DNA of 64,000 nt from contig NC_081824.1 in assembly GCF_030867095.1 (NCBI RefSeq), positions 146,907,433-146,971,432 on the forward strand. Reading direction: 5' to 3'. The stretch's first letter is position 1, and each line of letters starts with the position of its first letter. The notes beneath the pieces were generated by a model that made no database searches, was not told the origin of the DNA, and saw nothing but the letters and a program-made list of their open reading frames with translations. This DNA comes from Alligator mississippiensis. Taxonomy: Eukaryota > Chordata > Crocodylia > Alligatoridae. The position numbers and the translations under genes are program-made. Shown piece by piece: positions 29,001 to 41,709 of the stretch.

Positions 29001-32000
29001 ATTGCCTTTGGTTTTCCGTTTGTCATCACCTCTACCATCTTCTGCATCATCCGAATCTCCATCACTGTCCAGTGCAGGCAGTTCTGGATCCAAAGGTGGT
29101 TCATAAAGGGCTGTGTTTAATGGCAAATAACGAAGTTCATCTGGGGAGTATCTGAAGCCAAAAATAATTAAATTAACTGTTGTAAAGGGAATATAAGCAT
29201 CTAAGTGCAAGTTAAAAAATAATTTAAATCTGCATAAATTTACAGCCTTTACAAATAGTACAATCACCAAAATTGCATGCACACCCAGGCATATAAACAG
29301 TTCTGCAAACACAGGATACCAACACCTCATCCTTCTGTCATAACTGTTGCCCTATTTCAGATAACGTTGCTATATTTTTTAAAAAATTACCACCAATCCC
29401 CATGAACTGCACATTCCCTAACATACTAAGAATGAAGATCCAATACGAATTTCCCTAAAGACTGTAGTAGTCTTTCATTCGTTTTCAGTGAACCTGGATC
29501 AGGTTTTAGTTTCTGCTGTCTGAGCAACCTATTGGTAGGTCTTCCATCTGAGAAAAATTAACATAGAAGCCGAGTTTCAGAAACCAGAGTTTTAATTTTG
29601 TGTTCTGTTTGTCATATGGAACTGAATGAAATAACTTTCTAGGTCTCCAGCTCTCCATCAGAATCTGAGACCTTGAAGCCCTTTGTCCATGCAGAATGCC
29701 ACTGAAGACAAAGGGATCAGATGCAGACCAAGGACTAGATGAGTACAGAAGAAAGAGTAGAAGCAACTGTCTGTTCCATTCCTGGAGACAGAGTAAGTGT
29801 GTATTTCATTCAGTGTTCTGTTCCACCTCACAAACTTAGAATAGCTTTCCCACCCCAATCAAAATTAATACAGAATAGAAACTTGATGAAAACAGGTATA
29901 CCAACTACACTTATATTTGTACTGGAAGGTGAGGATCACGACAATTAATTAAGAACTCACTTCACGGATCATACCAAAAGCCAAATTTAAACATTCCATA
30001 CCAACATGTTCACTGACAGCTCTTGGAGGGTTCAATACAAGCTGGGTTACTATAACCAAGAGGCCATGTAGTTTATTTTATAAATATCTGGTGTCTGTAC
30101 AGACACATTTACAATTTTCTTTATAATTTTTTCAATTAAGTTCCAAACTTAAACAGTAAAGACCAGAGCACTGTATAGCCAGGTTCCAGAATATATGTTT
30201 TTTTTAAAGCATCTGTTTAGTTTCAACTTGGTCTAGACTTTGGCATGTTTCTGGCATGGTTTGCTTATGACCTGGGACAGCTTAAAGGGTATTTCATAGA
30301 TTTCATAGACATTAGGGCTGGAAGGGACCTCGGAAGATCATCGAGTCCAGCCCCCCGCCCAAAGGGCAGGAAGTCAGCTGGGGTCATAGGATCCCAGCAA
30401 GATAAGCATCCAGTTTCATCTTGAAGGTGTTCAATGAAGGCGCTTGAACAACCTCAGGTGGCAGGCTGTTCCAGACCTTGGGGGCTCGGACAGTAAAGAA
30501 ATTCTTCCTTATGTCCAGCCTGAAATGATCTTGTAGTAGTTTGTGACCATTCGACCTCATCATCCCTTGGGGTGCTCTGGTAAACAAACGTTCCCCCAGA
30601 TACTGGTGGTCACCCCGATAAACTTGTAGGTGGCCATCAGATCACCCCTGAGCCTGCGCTTTTCCAGGCTAAAGAGCCCCAGGGCTCTCAGCCTGTCATC
30701 GTAGGGTCTGCTTCCCTGACCTCTGATCATGCGCGTGGCTCTTCTCTGGACTCTCTCAAGCTTCTCCACATCCTTTTTGAATTGTGGAGCCCAAAACTGG
30801 ACGCAGTACTCCAGCTGCGGCCTCACTAAGGCCGAGTACAGGGGGAGAATGACGTCCTGGGATTTGCTTGAGAAGCATCTATGGATGCAAGCCAGCGTTT
30901 TGGTCGCTTTACTAGCCGCAGCATCGCATTGCAGGCTCATGTTCATCTTGTGGTCAATGATGACCCCCAAGTCTCTTTCTTCCATAGTGCTAGCCAACAT
31001 AGCACTGCCGAGCCTATAAGGATGCTGCGGGTTTTTTTTTCCCCCAAGGTGGAGAACCTTGCATTTATCGGCGTTGAACACCATCAGATTCTCGTCCGCC
31101 CACTTGCTGAGCCTGTCCAGTTCAGCCTGGATCATCCGCCTGTCTTCTGGTGTGGATGCTTTTCCCCAAAGTTTGGTGTCATCTGCGAACTTGGCCAGTC
31201 CGCTTCTGACTCCAGTGTCCACATCGTTAATGAAGATGTTGAACAGTATGGGTCCAAGGACAGAGCCCTGGGGGACCCCACTGGTCACAGGACACCACGA
31301 TGAGTGACTTGCATCAATTACTACCCTCTGGGTCCGACCCCGGAGCCAATTTTCCAGCCAGTGGATCGTGGAGGACCCAAGGCGACAATTGGCCAGTTTC
31401 TCCAAGAGACGATCATGGGACACCAGATCGAAGGCTTTTTTGAAGTCAAGATATATGACATCAATCTCATCTCCCTTGTCCAGGTGATAGGTCACCTGGT
31501 CGTAGAAGGAAATGAGATTGGTCAAGCAAGACCTACCCGCAACAAACCCGTGCTGGCTATCCCTTAAGATGTTGGCGTCGGCCAGTCCATTAAGGATGGC
31601 CTCCTTAATAAACTTTTCTAAGAACTTCCCCGGGATAGAAGTCAGGCTGATGGGCCTATAGTTAGCCAGATCCACTTTCCTCCCTTTCTTGAAGATAGGC
31701 ACCACATTGGCCTTCTTCCAGTCTTCGGGCACTACACCAGAGCGCCAAGAGTTTTCAAAGATCCGCGCTAGAGGCTGGGCTATGATGCTCGCCAGCTCCT
31801 TGAGTACCCTGGGGTGAAGATTGTCAGGGCCGGCTGACTTGAAGGTATCCAGCTTCTCAAGATGTTCCTTCACGAAGTCAGCATTAATGGAGGGCAGGGG
31901 ATCACCCTCACCCGGACTTCCCGGCCCTGTAGCGGGCATTGGCGTCCCATGGGGCTGATGAAAGACTGACGCAAAGTACCTATTTAATAGGTTGGCTTTT

Positions 32001-35000
32001 TCCTGGGCGTCAGTTGTCAGTTGCCCCATCTGGTTCAGCAGGGGTCCAACGTTGCCCCTGCTTTTCCTCCGGCTCCCCACATATCTGAAAAAGGACTTTT
32101 TATTGTCCTTGATGCTCAAAGCTAGCTGGAGTTCAGTTGCAGCCTTGGCTTTCCTGGTCAGCTCCCTACAGGACCAGACCAGTGCAGAATAATCCTCCTT
32201 GGAGGTGACTCCCATCCTCCATCCTTTGTAGGCCTTTCTTTTTAGCCTCAGGAGGTCTGCTAGGTCCCTGGAGAGCCAGGGGGGCTGCTGTGCCCTCTTG
32301 CTGCCTTTCCTCCGAGATGGAATAGACTTAGTTTGTGCATTGAGGATCACTCCCTTGAGGAGCAACCACTCCTCTTGAACTCCCCTCTCCCTGTGGTCAC
32401 AGTCCCTTAGGGCCTCACTGACAAGCCTCCTGAGCTTGTCAAAGTCGGCTTTCCTGAAGTCAAGGACTTGCGTGTTGCTGACTGACTTGCCAGTTTTTCG
32501 GCGGATGGTGAAGGTGATCAGCTCGTGGTCGCTGTCACCCAGCTTCCCATCGATCACTAGGTCGCTGACTAGGTCATCCCCACTAGCCAGTGCCAGGTCG
32601 AGCAGCGCTTTGCCTCTCGTTGGCCCATATTCTTGAGTCAGGTAGAGGTCATCCACGCACGAGAGGAAGCTCTGCGACCGCTCAGATTTTGCTGAGCGAT
32701 CCTCCCACGAGATGTCCAGGTAATTGAAGTCACCCATGACAACCATGGTCCTGGAGCAAGCTGCCTCAGCCAGTTCCTGGGCAAACTCCTGGTCAAGCTC
32801 AGGACTTTGGGTGGGAGGTCTGTAATAGACTCCCACCATTGTGTCCCATGTGCCGTGTTCCCCACGGATTTTAACCCAGAGGGTCTCCAGCCGTCCACCC
32901 TGGTCGCCAATATCGGCTTGCAGGAACGCGTAGCTTTCCTTAACATAGAGAGCTACACCCCCGCCCCTTTTCTCTACACGATCCCTCCTGTACAGGGTAT
33001 AGCCATCTATCCCTGTGGTCCAGTCATGGGTGGAGTCCCACCAGGTCTCCGTTATCCCTATGACATCGTAACTGTTTGCACTGAGCAGGAGGATGAGCTC
33101 CTCCTGCTTATTCCCCAAGCTCCTGGCATTAGTGTACAGGCAGGCAAGTGCCCCCGGGGGGCTCCTTCCTTGCCCACAGATTTTACCAGGGCTGGGGCCG
33201 GGGCGGGCTCCCTTGAGTGCTGTGATCCGCTGGCTTTGCAAGGATTGCTCAGCGGGCCAGCAGTGGCGGTAGTCCCCCCGTCCCCCAACAGGCTTAGTTT
33301 AAAGCCCGGTGGAGCAGGTCAGCCAGTCTGGCTGAGAAGAGCCTCCTCCCTAGGGGAGAGAGGTGGAGACCATCTCTTCCCAGCAGCTCGCTGCCTCTCT
33401 CGCCAAAGAGCGGGCTGTGGTCATGAAAGCCAAAGCCTTCCTGACGACACCAGCGCTGCAGTCTTTGGTTGACCACATAGATCCTCCTGTCCCTTCTCAG
33501 CCCATAGCCTGAGACTGGGAGGATCGACAAGAACACCACCTGTGCCCCCAGACCCTTAAGCCCCGCTCCCAAATCCCTGTAGCGCCTCATGACCTGGCTG
33601 GGAGTGCTCCGAGCCGTGTCATTGGTGCCCACATGAATAAGGAGCATGGGATAGTGGTCTGTGGGTTTGAGGAGCTTGGGGATCCTCTCCGCAATGTCCC
33701 GGATGCGGGCCCCTGGGAAGCAGCAGACTTGCCGGGCTAAGGGGTCGGGGTGGCAGATTGGCCCCTCCGTCTCCCTCAGGAGGGAGTCTCCCACAACAAA
33801 CACCTTACGTTTTGTCTTGGGGAGAGCAGGGGCGGGAGCTGCAGTTAGGCCCATGTTGCCCGTGGGGGCCGGCAACTCAGCAGGCTCTGCTGGTGCGGCA
33901 AAAGGTGTGTACCTGTTGCTCAGTTCTGTTGGGGGAGGGGCCTTGGTGCGGCGGGCCTTAGGGCCCTTGACCACCTTGGTCCATGCCCCTGGCTGGACAC
34001 AGCAGGAGGTCCTAGAGTCCTCCTTTGGCGTGGAGGGAGACTGTGATCTACCCTCTGCCTCCCGGGGGAGAAGGGCCTGGCAGTAGGAGTCTATCTCCTG
34101 CTCGCAGTCCCTGATGGCACACAGTCTCTGGACTGTGGCCTGGAGCTCTTCCAGCTGGCGCACCAGAGACCCCAAAATGGAGCAGACCCTGCAAGGGGAG
34201 GTCACCATGCTCCCAGGCCCCAGAGCCTGAAAAAGGGACAGGCAGCCCCCGCATCCGAGAGCCAGGGGCTCCGTCTGCGTGGAGCCCGGAACCAGGGGCT
34301 CCGTCTGCGTGGAGCCCGGAACCAGGGGCTCCGTCTGGGTGGCCGTATGTATGCTATACACATCTTTTATTTTTCAATACTATAAATGCTGCACTCTTCC
34401 TCTTCCCCCACCCTCCCCAATTAAGGATAAGAATTTTCAAATATTTTGGATTCTTTTATAAAACATACAGAAAGATTTAAGATTCATCTGCACATGGGGG
34501 GATTACTTTTTTTTTTTTTAAGTTTCTAGTTTCCGAGACACTGACTCTACTTTCATGCATATTTCAAATTATTTTTGTTTGGAATGAAGATTCTGTAGAA
34601 ATGACTGCGCACTCGTTTCACCAAAATGATCCTTTCATTTTAAATGCACATGAAATTTACGGCCATAGGATTAGTACATCCCAATGCATCAAACATTTTT
34701 TTTAAATTGCAACCTTCAGGAACTGCCTCTGTAGCTGTGATATTTTAAGTAAGGTGTATATTAAATTTAATATTAAATTTTAATTTTAGTGTATATTAAA
34801 AAGGATGAATGGGAAATATACCATATTATTTCAATTATAACTTGCATTTTATTTTTCTGTCCAAAAGAACATAAAAATTGCACAACTTACATGTTGAATC
34901 AACCTTAATAAGGCCCCCAACAATCTTGACTTGGGTACTGCTAGCATTTTTGTGCATGCAATACAATTACTAAATCAGGAGTGTTTTCAGTGTGGGATGT

Positions 35001-38000
35001 TTTCAATGTCTTCAGATTCTCCTGTGGGATTTTTGTAAGGATAGCTGCAGTTTAAGGACCTCCTCTGAATATAAAACCATAAGTATGGGTAAAGCTGTTT
35101 TTCCTAAAACTGAATCTGAAAATCTAGGGTTGATTTATAATCTGGACAATACACAATAAATATTCCTAGGTGTAGGCATGACCTTTTTGGTGAAAACACA
35201 ATATTTTGGAAATCGCTTTGCACTTGCATAACAGTTTTGATCATCAGTTAAGAAAGCATTTTACCTCCCTGCTGCAGCACTGTGGGGGGAAAGCAGACCT
35301 GCCACTGAAGCTCCATTGTCTACGGGCCAAATCCAACTGTGGGATCTGGCCTGTGGACTAGCAGATAGATGCTAAGGACTTATTGGACATGGAGACTAAA
35401 TTACTCCTTTTGCATGTTCAATTGGTCCTTCCAAGACAATACTGAGGTACACTGATACCGCAGTATGAAGCAGCTTGCACTTCAGTCCCCACTGCTATAT
35501 TTGTTTTGTGAACAGGAGACTTTAGTTTTTTGGGCTGTCAGACTAGAACATATCATGAGCATAAAATCAGTTCTCATGAGCATAAAATCAGTTCAGATAT
35601 TTTAAAATAAACATTCCTTTTTTTTGTAGAATATACAGCAAGTAGATTCAAGTAATATAAAACAAAAGCTTTTATACTGTCATACTTTTATACTTTCAAA
35701 GTACCTTTTGTAGTACTCCTGGAACTGGCCTGGTATGAGAGCCACAGGATAGGGACTAACCTTTGTTCTCTCTGTAGGTAAGATTTTGTATTTTCCTTGA
35801 GGCACCTGGATAATCTGCATTGATACAACACAATTTTATTTTCCACACAACGTTTTTTTCTCTTAAAATAGTGTTTTTTCCCATATTCAAATATGGATAA
35901 GATCTCTCTCTCTGTATACACATCTCATACAATTTCTTCCTCTTTATTATGTTACAAGAGTCGAGTTAGGTTTCCCACATGCTTTCTAGCACTTCACGGA
36001 ATATAATATTTTAGAGCTTTACTAACAAAATGAAATTCTATATCAAATATAAATAATACATTTCTAGTAAGTATGATGGATATATAAAACCCTAATCTCA
36101 TTTATAGCACCAAGACTGTGTAATGCGATAGAGTAAAAAAAAATACTCCTTCCTATTCAATTTTAAATAACTTTACTTAGAAGCTCAAATGGTATGTAAT
36201 TAGTTTTTATGTGGGACATCTTTAAAACAAAATTTTGCTGTTCCTGTGTGGTGGTGAATGGTAATGATGATAAGAAAACCTAGCACTAAAAGCACTGTTG
36301 TATACAAAGCCATTAGGTTAATATAAGAGAAACAAATAGAAAAGCACAGGAACAGTCATAACAAGATCAGATCAGTGACCTACTATTCAGCTTCTGACAG
36401 AGACCAATGTCAGAAGAGCTTAAAATCCCTATAATGCTTCACTATGCAAAAATTTGCCTATGGAAAAAAAATGTCTGCTTAACTGCATTCAGGCTGTTGG
36501 GCTGTGACAGACAGTAGAGAATGGCTTGCATTCTGATACAAGTTGATATATACTTGTATCCTTCCACAGGAAATATGGAATACATTTGTATTCATATAAA
36601 TATGTGACCATTCTTGGAATACATCTAAATAATACCTTGTGACAAATGTCCCTGGTAGACATTATTTTCACCAAGCAACAGGTAAAATTGCTTCATGGAA
36701 ACTGTCACTCCGTTAGTTATATATAGTAATGATTTTGTCAAAAAAAAAAACCCACCCAAAACCCATCAGCTTTAAATGTGCTGCCTTCTAACTGCATTAG
36801 ATGTCCCTTAGTTCTTGTATTAGGAGGAATGGTAATAGAAGCAATAAATAACTTGACCTTCTATTTGCTATTTTACATTCTATTATTGTCATGTCACTTA
36901 TGCCTCATCTCTAAACCAAATAACACTGACTTTAAAATGTCTCTTCAGAGATATTTTGATTGGTGGGGGAGGAGGAAAGGGGGAGGTGAGTATGTGGGGA
37001 TGGGGGGGCAGATGGCAAGGGCAAGCTGCCTATCCCCCCCCACTGCTTCCCCTCCTACCATGCTTTCCCCACTGGGCCAGCAGTTTAAGGCAATCTGGGT
37101 GGGGACAAGTTTGAGACGATCCACCAAAAATGAGACTCTGTACATGGAAATGTATAGCAAATATATACATTTGTCATGTATAAAATCAAATTACTGGGGG
37201 GGGGGGGGGGGGAGTGTCTGGAATTCAGGATCATCTTCAGTTCAGGTAAATATGGCATTTTTTCTAAAACAAAATGACAAGTGAATAGGATGATAAGCAT
37301 TAGAACTTTACCAAAAACACTGACATTTTTACTAAAACAAACAAGCTGCCTATTGTCATTGATAATAAATTTAAGTCACCCTACATGTGTCTGTAAATCA
37401 AAATAGGCTCTTCTTTCTTCCATTCGTTCCCGGTTCAGATTGCTGTTAAACTCTGCAGCTTTCTTGGCAGCTTTCTTAATATATTCTGGAACTTTACTGG
37501 CTTCTACTTTCTGTGTGTTCTGCTGCTGCATTTGCTGAAATAAATACAAGTTTATTAATTCACAGGACATACCTATACAATTATAAATTGGAACCCCCCC
37601 CCCAAAACCACAAAAACATTTTGTCTCTTGCTTAATAGGTTCTGGCAGGGGTTGCCAACCGGGGTTATGGGCGTACCCCTGGGTGTACTTAGGAAGGCCC
37701 CAGGAGGTACGCAGCGGCAGCACGTAGAAGCAGGGGTACTTTGAAGCAGCAGTGCGTCTGGCCTGGGGGGAGTGGGGGGTGCTGATGACCAGGTGGATGG
37801 GAAGCTGGTGGTTCAGAGAAGCAGGGGTACCTGGGAAACAATAGCACGGGGGTGGGGGCAGGGCTGCCACCATCCATCACTTCATGCTCCTGCTAGGTGC
37901 GAATGTTGCTTTCCTATGCCCAAGTATCCCCACTTCTCCGTGCCACCAGCATTGTGTGTGGCCGGCTGCCAGCACACCCTCCCCCTGACGTGTGGCTCTG

Positions 38001-38348
38001 AGCGTATAGATGGCAGCAGGGGCAGCCGCTGCACTTGAGCTCCCCACACCACTGTCACATGGCAGAGCAGGCATGGAGCACTGACGGCCAGTTACACATG
38101 AAGCCAGCAGCATGGGAAAGCAGCATCTGGCAGCAACATGGAGTGTATTGACGAGGGCAGTGGCATGTGAACTCCCCATGTTGCCAGCTTCACATCTGGC
38201 TGTTTGTAAGCATGCCTCCGGATCTGCACAGGGCAGGGCAGGCTACCATTGCAGGCTGGGGTCAGGGCTGCACCAGACTCTTCCCAGTTGGGGGGGGGGG
38301 CACGGACTATGCTAGGGAGGGCTGCAGCCACCCCAAGATTCACTATAG

Positions 38349-38379
<31 letters not shown>

Positions 38380-41300
38380 AGGTGCCAGCTCTGGGCAATG
38401 GTCCCGGGTGCAGAGGAAGGGACGAGCGCAGCAGACCCCAGCCTGATCCTGGGCCCAGCTCAGCTCAGCTCCCTCCCTATCCTTGCCAGGTCCCAGCCCT
38501 GCCCCACCCCCGGTGGCCTTTTCCCCTTCCCTGCAGATTTTCCCACAGCCAGCCGGGTGTGGGGTGGGTGCTGACGTTACCACCTCCCCCCCTCCCACTA
38601 CCCAGCTGGAAGAGGGTATAGTCCAAAAGAGGTACCCACAGAAGGGGTACACTCCTTAAAAAAGGTTGAAAACCACTGGGTTGTAGGATTAAACTACTGT
38701 CTGACTTACTGAGTATTCTTTATAATGATCTGTTATTCGCTGACGTTCTTTTTCTTGCAGTATAACAGAATACTCAGCATGTTTGGCAGGGTACTCTTTA
38801 ATCATCAGGTCAATTACTTCATCACTGCGCAAAGCTGTTAAACCTAAAGAAAACAGAAAACTCTAATGACAGTACCTGGCAAAACTAGTTGTGAACCATT
38901 TATTGTTTTGATTACTGGCCTATAGCAGGTCTGTCCAACTTCTGAGGCCAGGGGCTGCACCCTTCTCAGGTCACAGCCCTCTGAGTTGTGTGCCATGTGA
39001 GCCACCTAGATCCCTCTCCCCATGATGTGGGCAATGTGACTCCCTACTCCCAGGCATGGCAGCAAAAAGCTGGAGGAAGAAGCAGCCCAGAGACCCTGGT
39101 GGCAGCAGCAGCTGGAGCACTGAAGGAGTAGCAGCTACTGAGGGCCAGGTGTTAACCCTTGCAGGCTGCACAGCCCTGGCATATTGTAAAATTATCCAAT
39201 TAAAGCTGACAGCCGAACATATACAATATATTTCTCTCTGATGTTTGCAATTATGTAACAATCCTTCTCTCAAAATTTTCTCATGCAAATCAAAATCCTT
39301 TTTATTTTCATTCATTAAGCCTAAGGGATGTGTGTGGCTATAAATCTCACTTTGACATGAATGGAAGTTCTCTCTCTAAAACCCCAGGTTTGAGAGACAA
39401 AAAACAGACAAAAGCCAGCATTGTTCAAAATTAGCACCTACTGATATTCTGATTAAGATGCTGGTTTATATCAATTAAATGCCTAAGCCTCACCCCCCCA
39501 AAATAAAACATACGGGAAAGTAATTAAAAAGTTTATAAAATAATTAGCTTTTTATATAAAGCAAAACAAAAGGGTTGTGTGGATTTGGATCAAAGACAAC
39601 CATTAGGAAAGGCACTCTTTAATCAGTAAGTCAAACTAGTGTAATTTCATTAGAAGGGGAAGAAGAAAACTTTTAAAGAAAAGATCAAATGCAAACAGTG
39701 TTATGGATTTTATGCTGTTACAAAGGTGTTTCAGTGCTTTAATTTGTTTTTTCTAGGACCTCAAACCTGTAAGCTCATCTGTCTCAGCAGAACTTCTTGC
39801 CTGCACAGAGCTCCATTTAAAGCCCTGGGACTTCTTAAGGAGAGTTTCTTCTCCATGTGGAGAAGAAAGGCAGATGTTGGCAAAATAACTTCTTCCTTTA
39901 TAAATGAAGTAATTTGAATGGGTCAAAAACAAAGACTAGTAGTCTATTTGAGGTCTTATGCTCAAATGATTACATGCTCTTAAAGTATCATTGAAACCAA
40001 TTCTAATTTCAGAGCTTAGGTGATGAGTCAAGAACTACTTGATTCTACCATTTTAAGGCACAAATAAGCCAACCAAGTCATTTTATCTTTGTCTGCTTTC
40101 ATATGCAACTCAAACACACTGCCTTTTTTCTTACCTAATGTACACTGAGTCTCTGTGATGACATTTAGTTCTCTGAGGTAGAGTTTCTCCTTATGAGATA
40201 GATCCCGTCTCTCTAAATCTCCAGGAGACAAAACACCAAGCAAAGTGTATTGTTATCCACTTCCAAATGCATCATAAAAGGTATTCTATAGCTAAATCAA
40301 ATATAAGATTTATGTTTTTTGTTGTTTTTTTTTTACAGATTCTTTTTCAGATTTTATACATTGTTTTAGTTAATAGTGTACCAATTATACAATTATAAGT
40401 CTTGTACCTACAATTATGTAGAAGTAGTCTAAAAACAGTAATATATACAAGGATGTAATCCAAGGGGAATTAGTTTGACTGACACCTGTCTGCACAAATG
40501 CACACATGACTCTATTAACAGTTCATTTACAGATTGGCATCTTTAATAATTAATTTTCCCATGAATTTGAATTAAAAGGTCACTGACTAATAAAAAAGAC
40601 AAAAATAATTTTAACAAGGATTTTTTTTCCCCCAATTCTAATACAAGGACCAGAACCGTTTACGATGAGAGAGAACCAGATTAAAATCAATTGGTACTTA
40701 AGTAAAGGCTATGCTCCCCAATTATTTTAACATTTTTCTAGCCTGGACGTACTGTAATGCACGATTGTCCAAGTCCTAGAATGATAAACTAAATCTAGTC
40801 ACACGGCCTAGGCTGAGTAAAATCAAGAGTAACAATTATAATCAATTCTAGAAAATAGAAATCAGGGATATGACTTTAAAAAATAAGGTAAGCATCCATC
40901 AATGGAAATCAGACTCCTCTACAATATTTCAAAATGAAAACCTTATTTAAAAATTAGATGGGTAACAAAACTACTGGGACTAAAAGATGAGAAAAAGAAA
41001 TACACTGGTTTTAGCATTCTCTTAATTGTACACTGCTGAGTTTTCAGTTGTAGCCGTGTTGGTCTAAGGACATAGGCAGGCAAGGTTCTCTGAGTAGATG
41101 TAATACCTTATTATACCAACTGAATGGTTGGAAAAAAGCTGTTAGCAAGCTTTCAGGCACAATCATCCTTCTTCAGGCATAGGAAGTCTCTGCTGTTCTG
41201 AGACTCCAAGAAATGAAAGAAGCTAAAAGCGTGACACAATGTCAGTGAGAATGAGAAAACCTTGTGTTTTCCTAATGTCTACCTCTTTACTAGGGCTGTG

Positions 41301-41676
41301 TGAAGCTTTGGTCACCGATTCGATTTGGAGGAGATTCAGCCTGATTTGGTGGCCGAATCTCCAACTCCGAATCGAATTGGGAGACCAAAAAAAAAGGTGT
41401 GAATTGATCCGAAGCCTCCAAACCGATTTGGAAAAAGATTCGGAGGAGATTCGGACAGTCCCCACTCACCACCACAGGAAGCTGGACCCAGACTCAATGC
41501 TGGTAAGTATGAGATGGGGGGGAGGGGGGCTGGAGAAGGGGAAAGGGTACCATGAGGGGACCCCCACCAGGCACCATCCCCTGCCTGCTTCCCCAGCCCC
41601 TCTGAGCGCCCTCTGACCCCCGTCCACTCTCCCAGCCCCATCAATGGCTGCCCCACACAGCCCCAGTGTCCCAGCA

Positions 41677-41709
<33 letters not shown>

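Larger units (their letters stand above)
30291..34345 (-). mobile_element. CR1 LINE, nearly full length (ORF1, ORF2, 3' UTR)
   Basis: A ~4.05-kb CR1 in PHF10 intron 7, same orientation as PHF10. Its 3' end is at about 30291 with the terminal ATCTATGAAAT-type repeats preceded by the conserved GGTCCCTTCCAGCCCTAATG. ORF1 and the bulk of ORF2 are open. The 5' UTR seems absent and the left boundary is close to the first TQTEP repeat. One frameshift near the ORF2 C-terminus was seen. It is young compared with the other CR1 pieces here. Confidence 0.9.

Noticed and set aside
32807-33472. Plus-strand open frames through the CR1 copy, including one of 221 aa
   Set aside because: They are antisense shadows of the CR1 ORF2 and ORF1 reading frames.
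38092-38652. 186-aa and 135-aa open frames on the two strands
   Set aside because: They are inside a hAT element with poly(C), no transposase motif and Gly/Pro runs from homopolymers.
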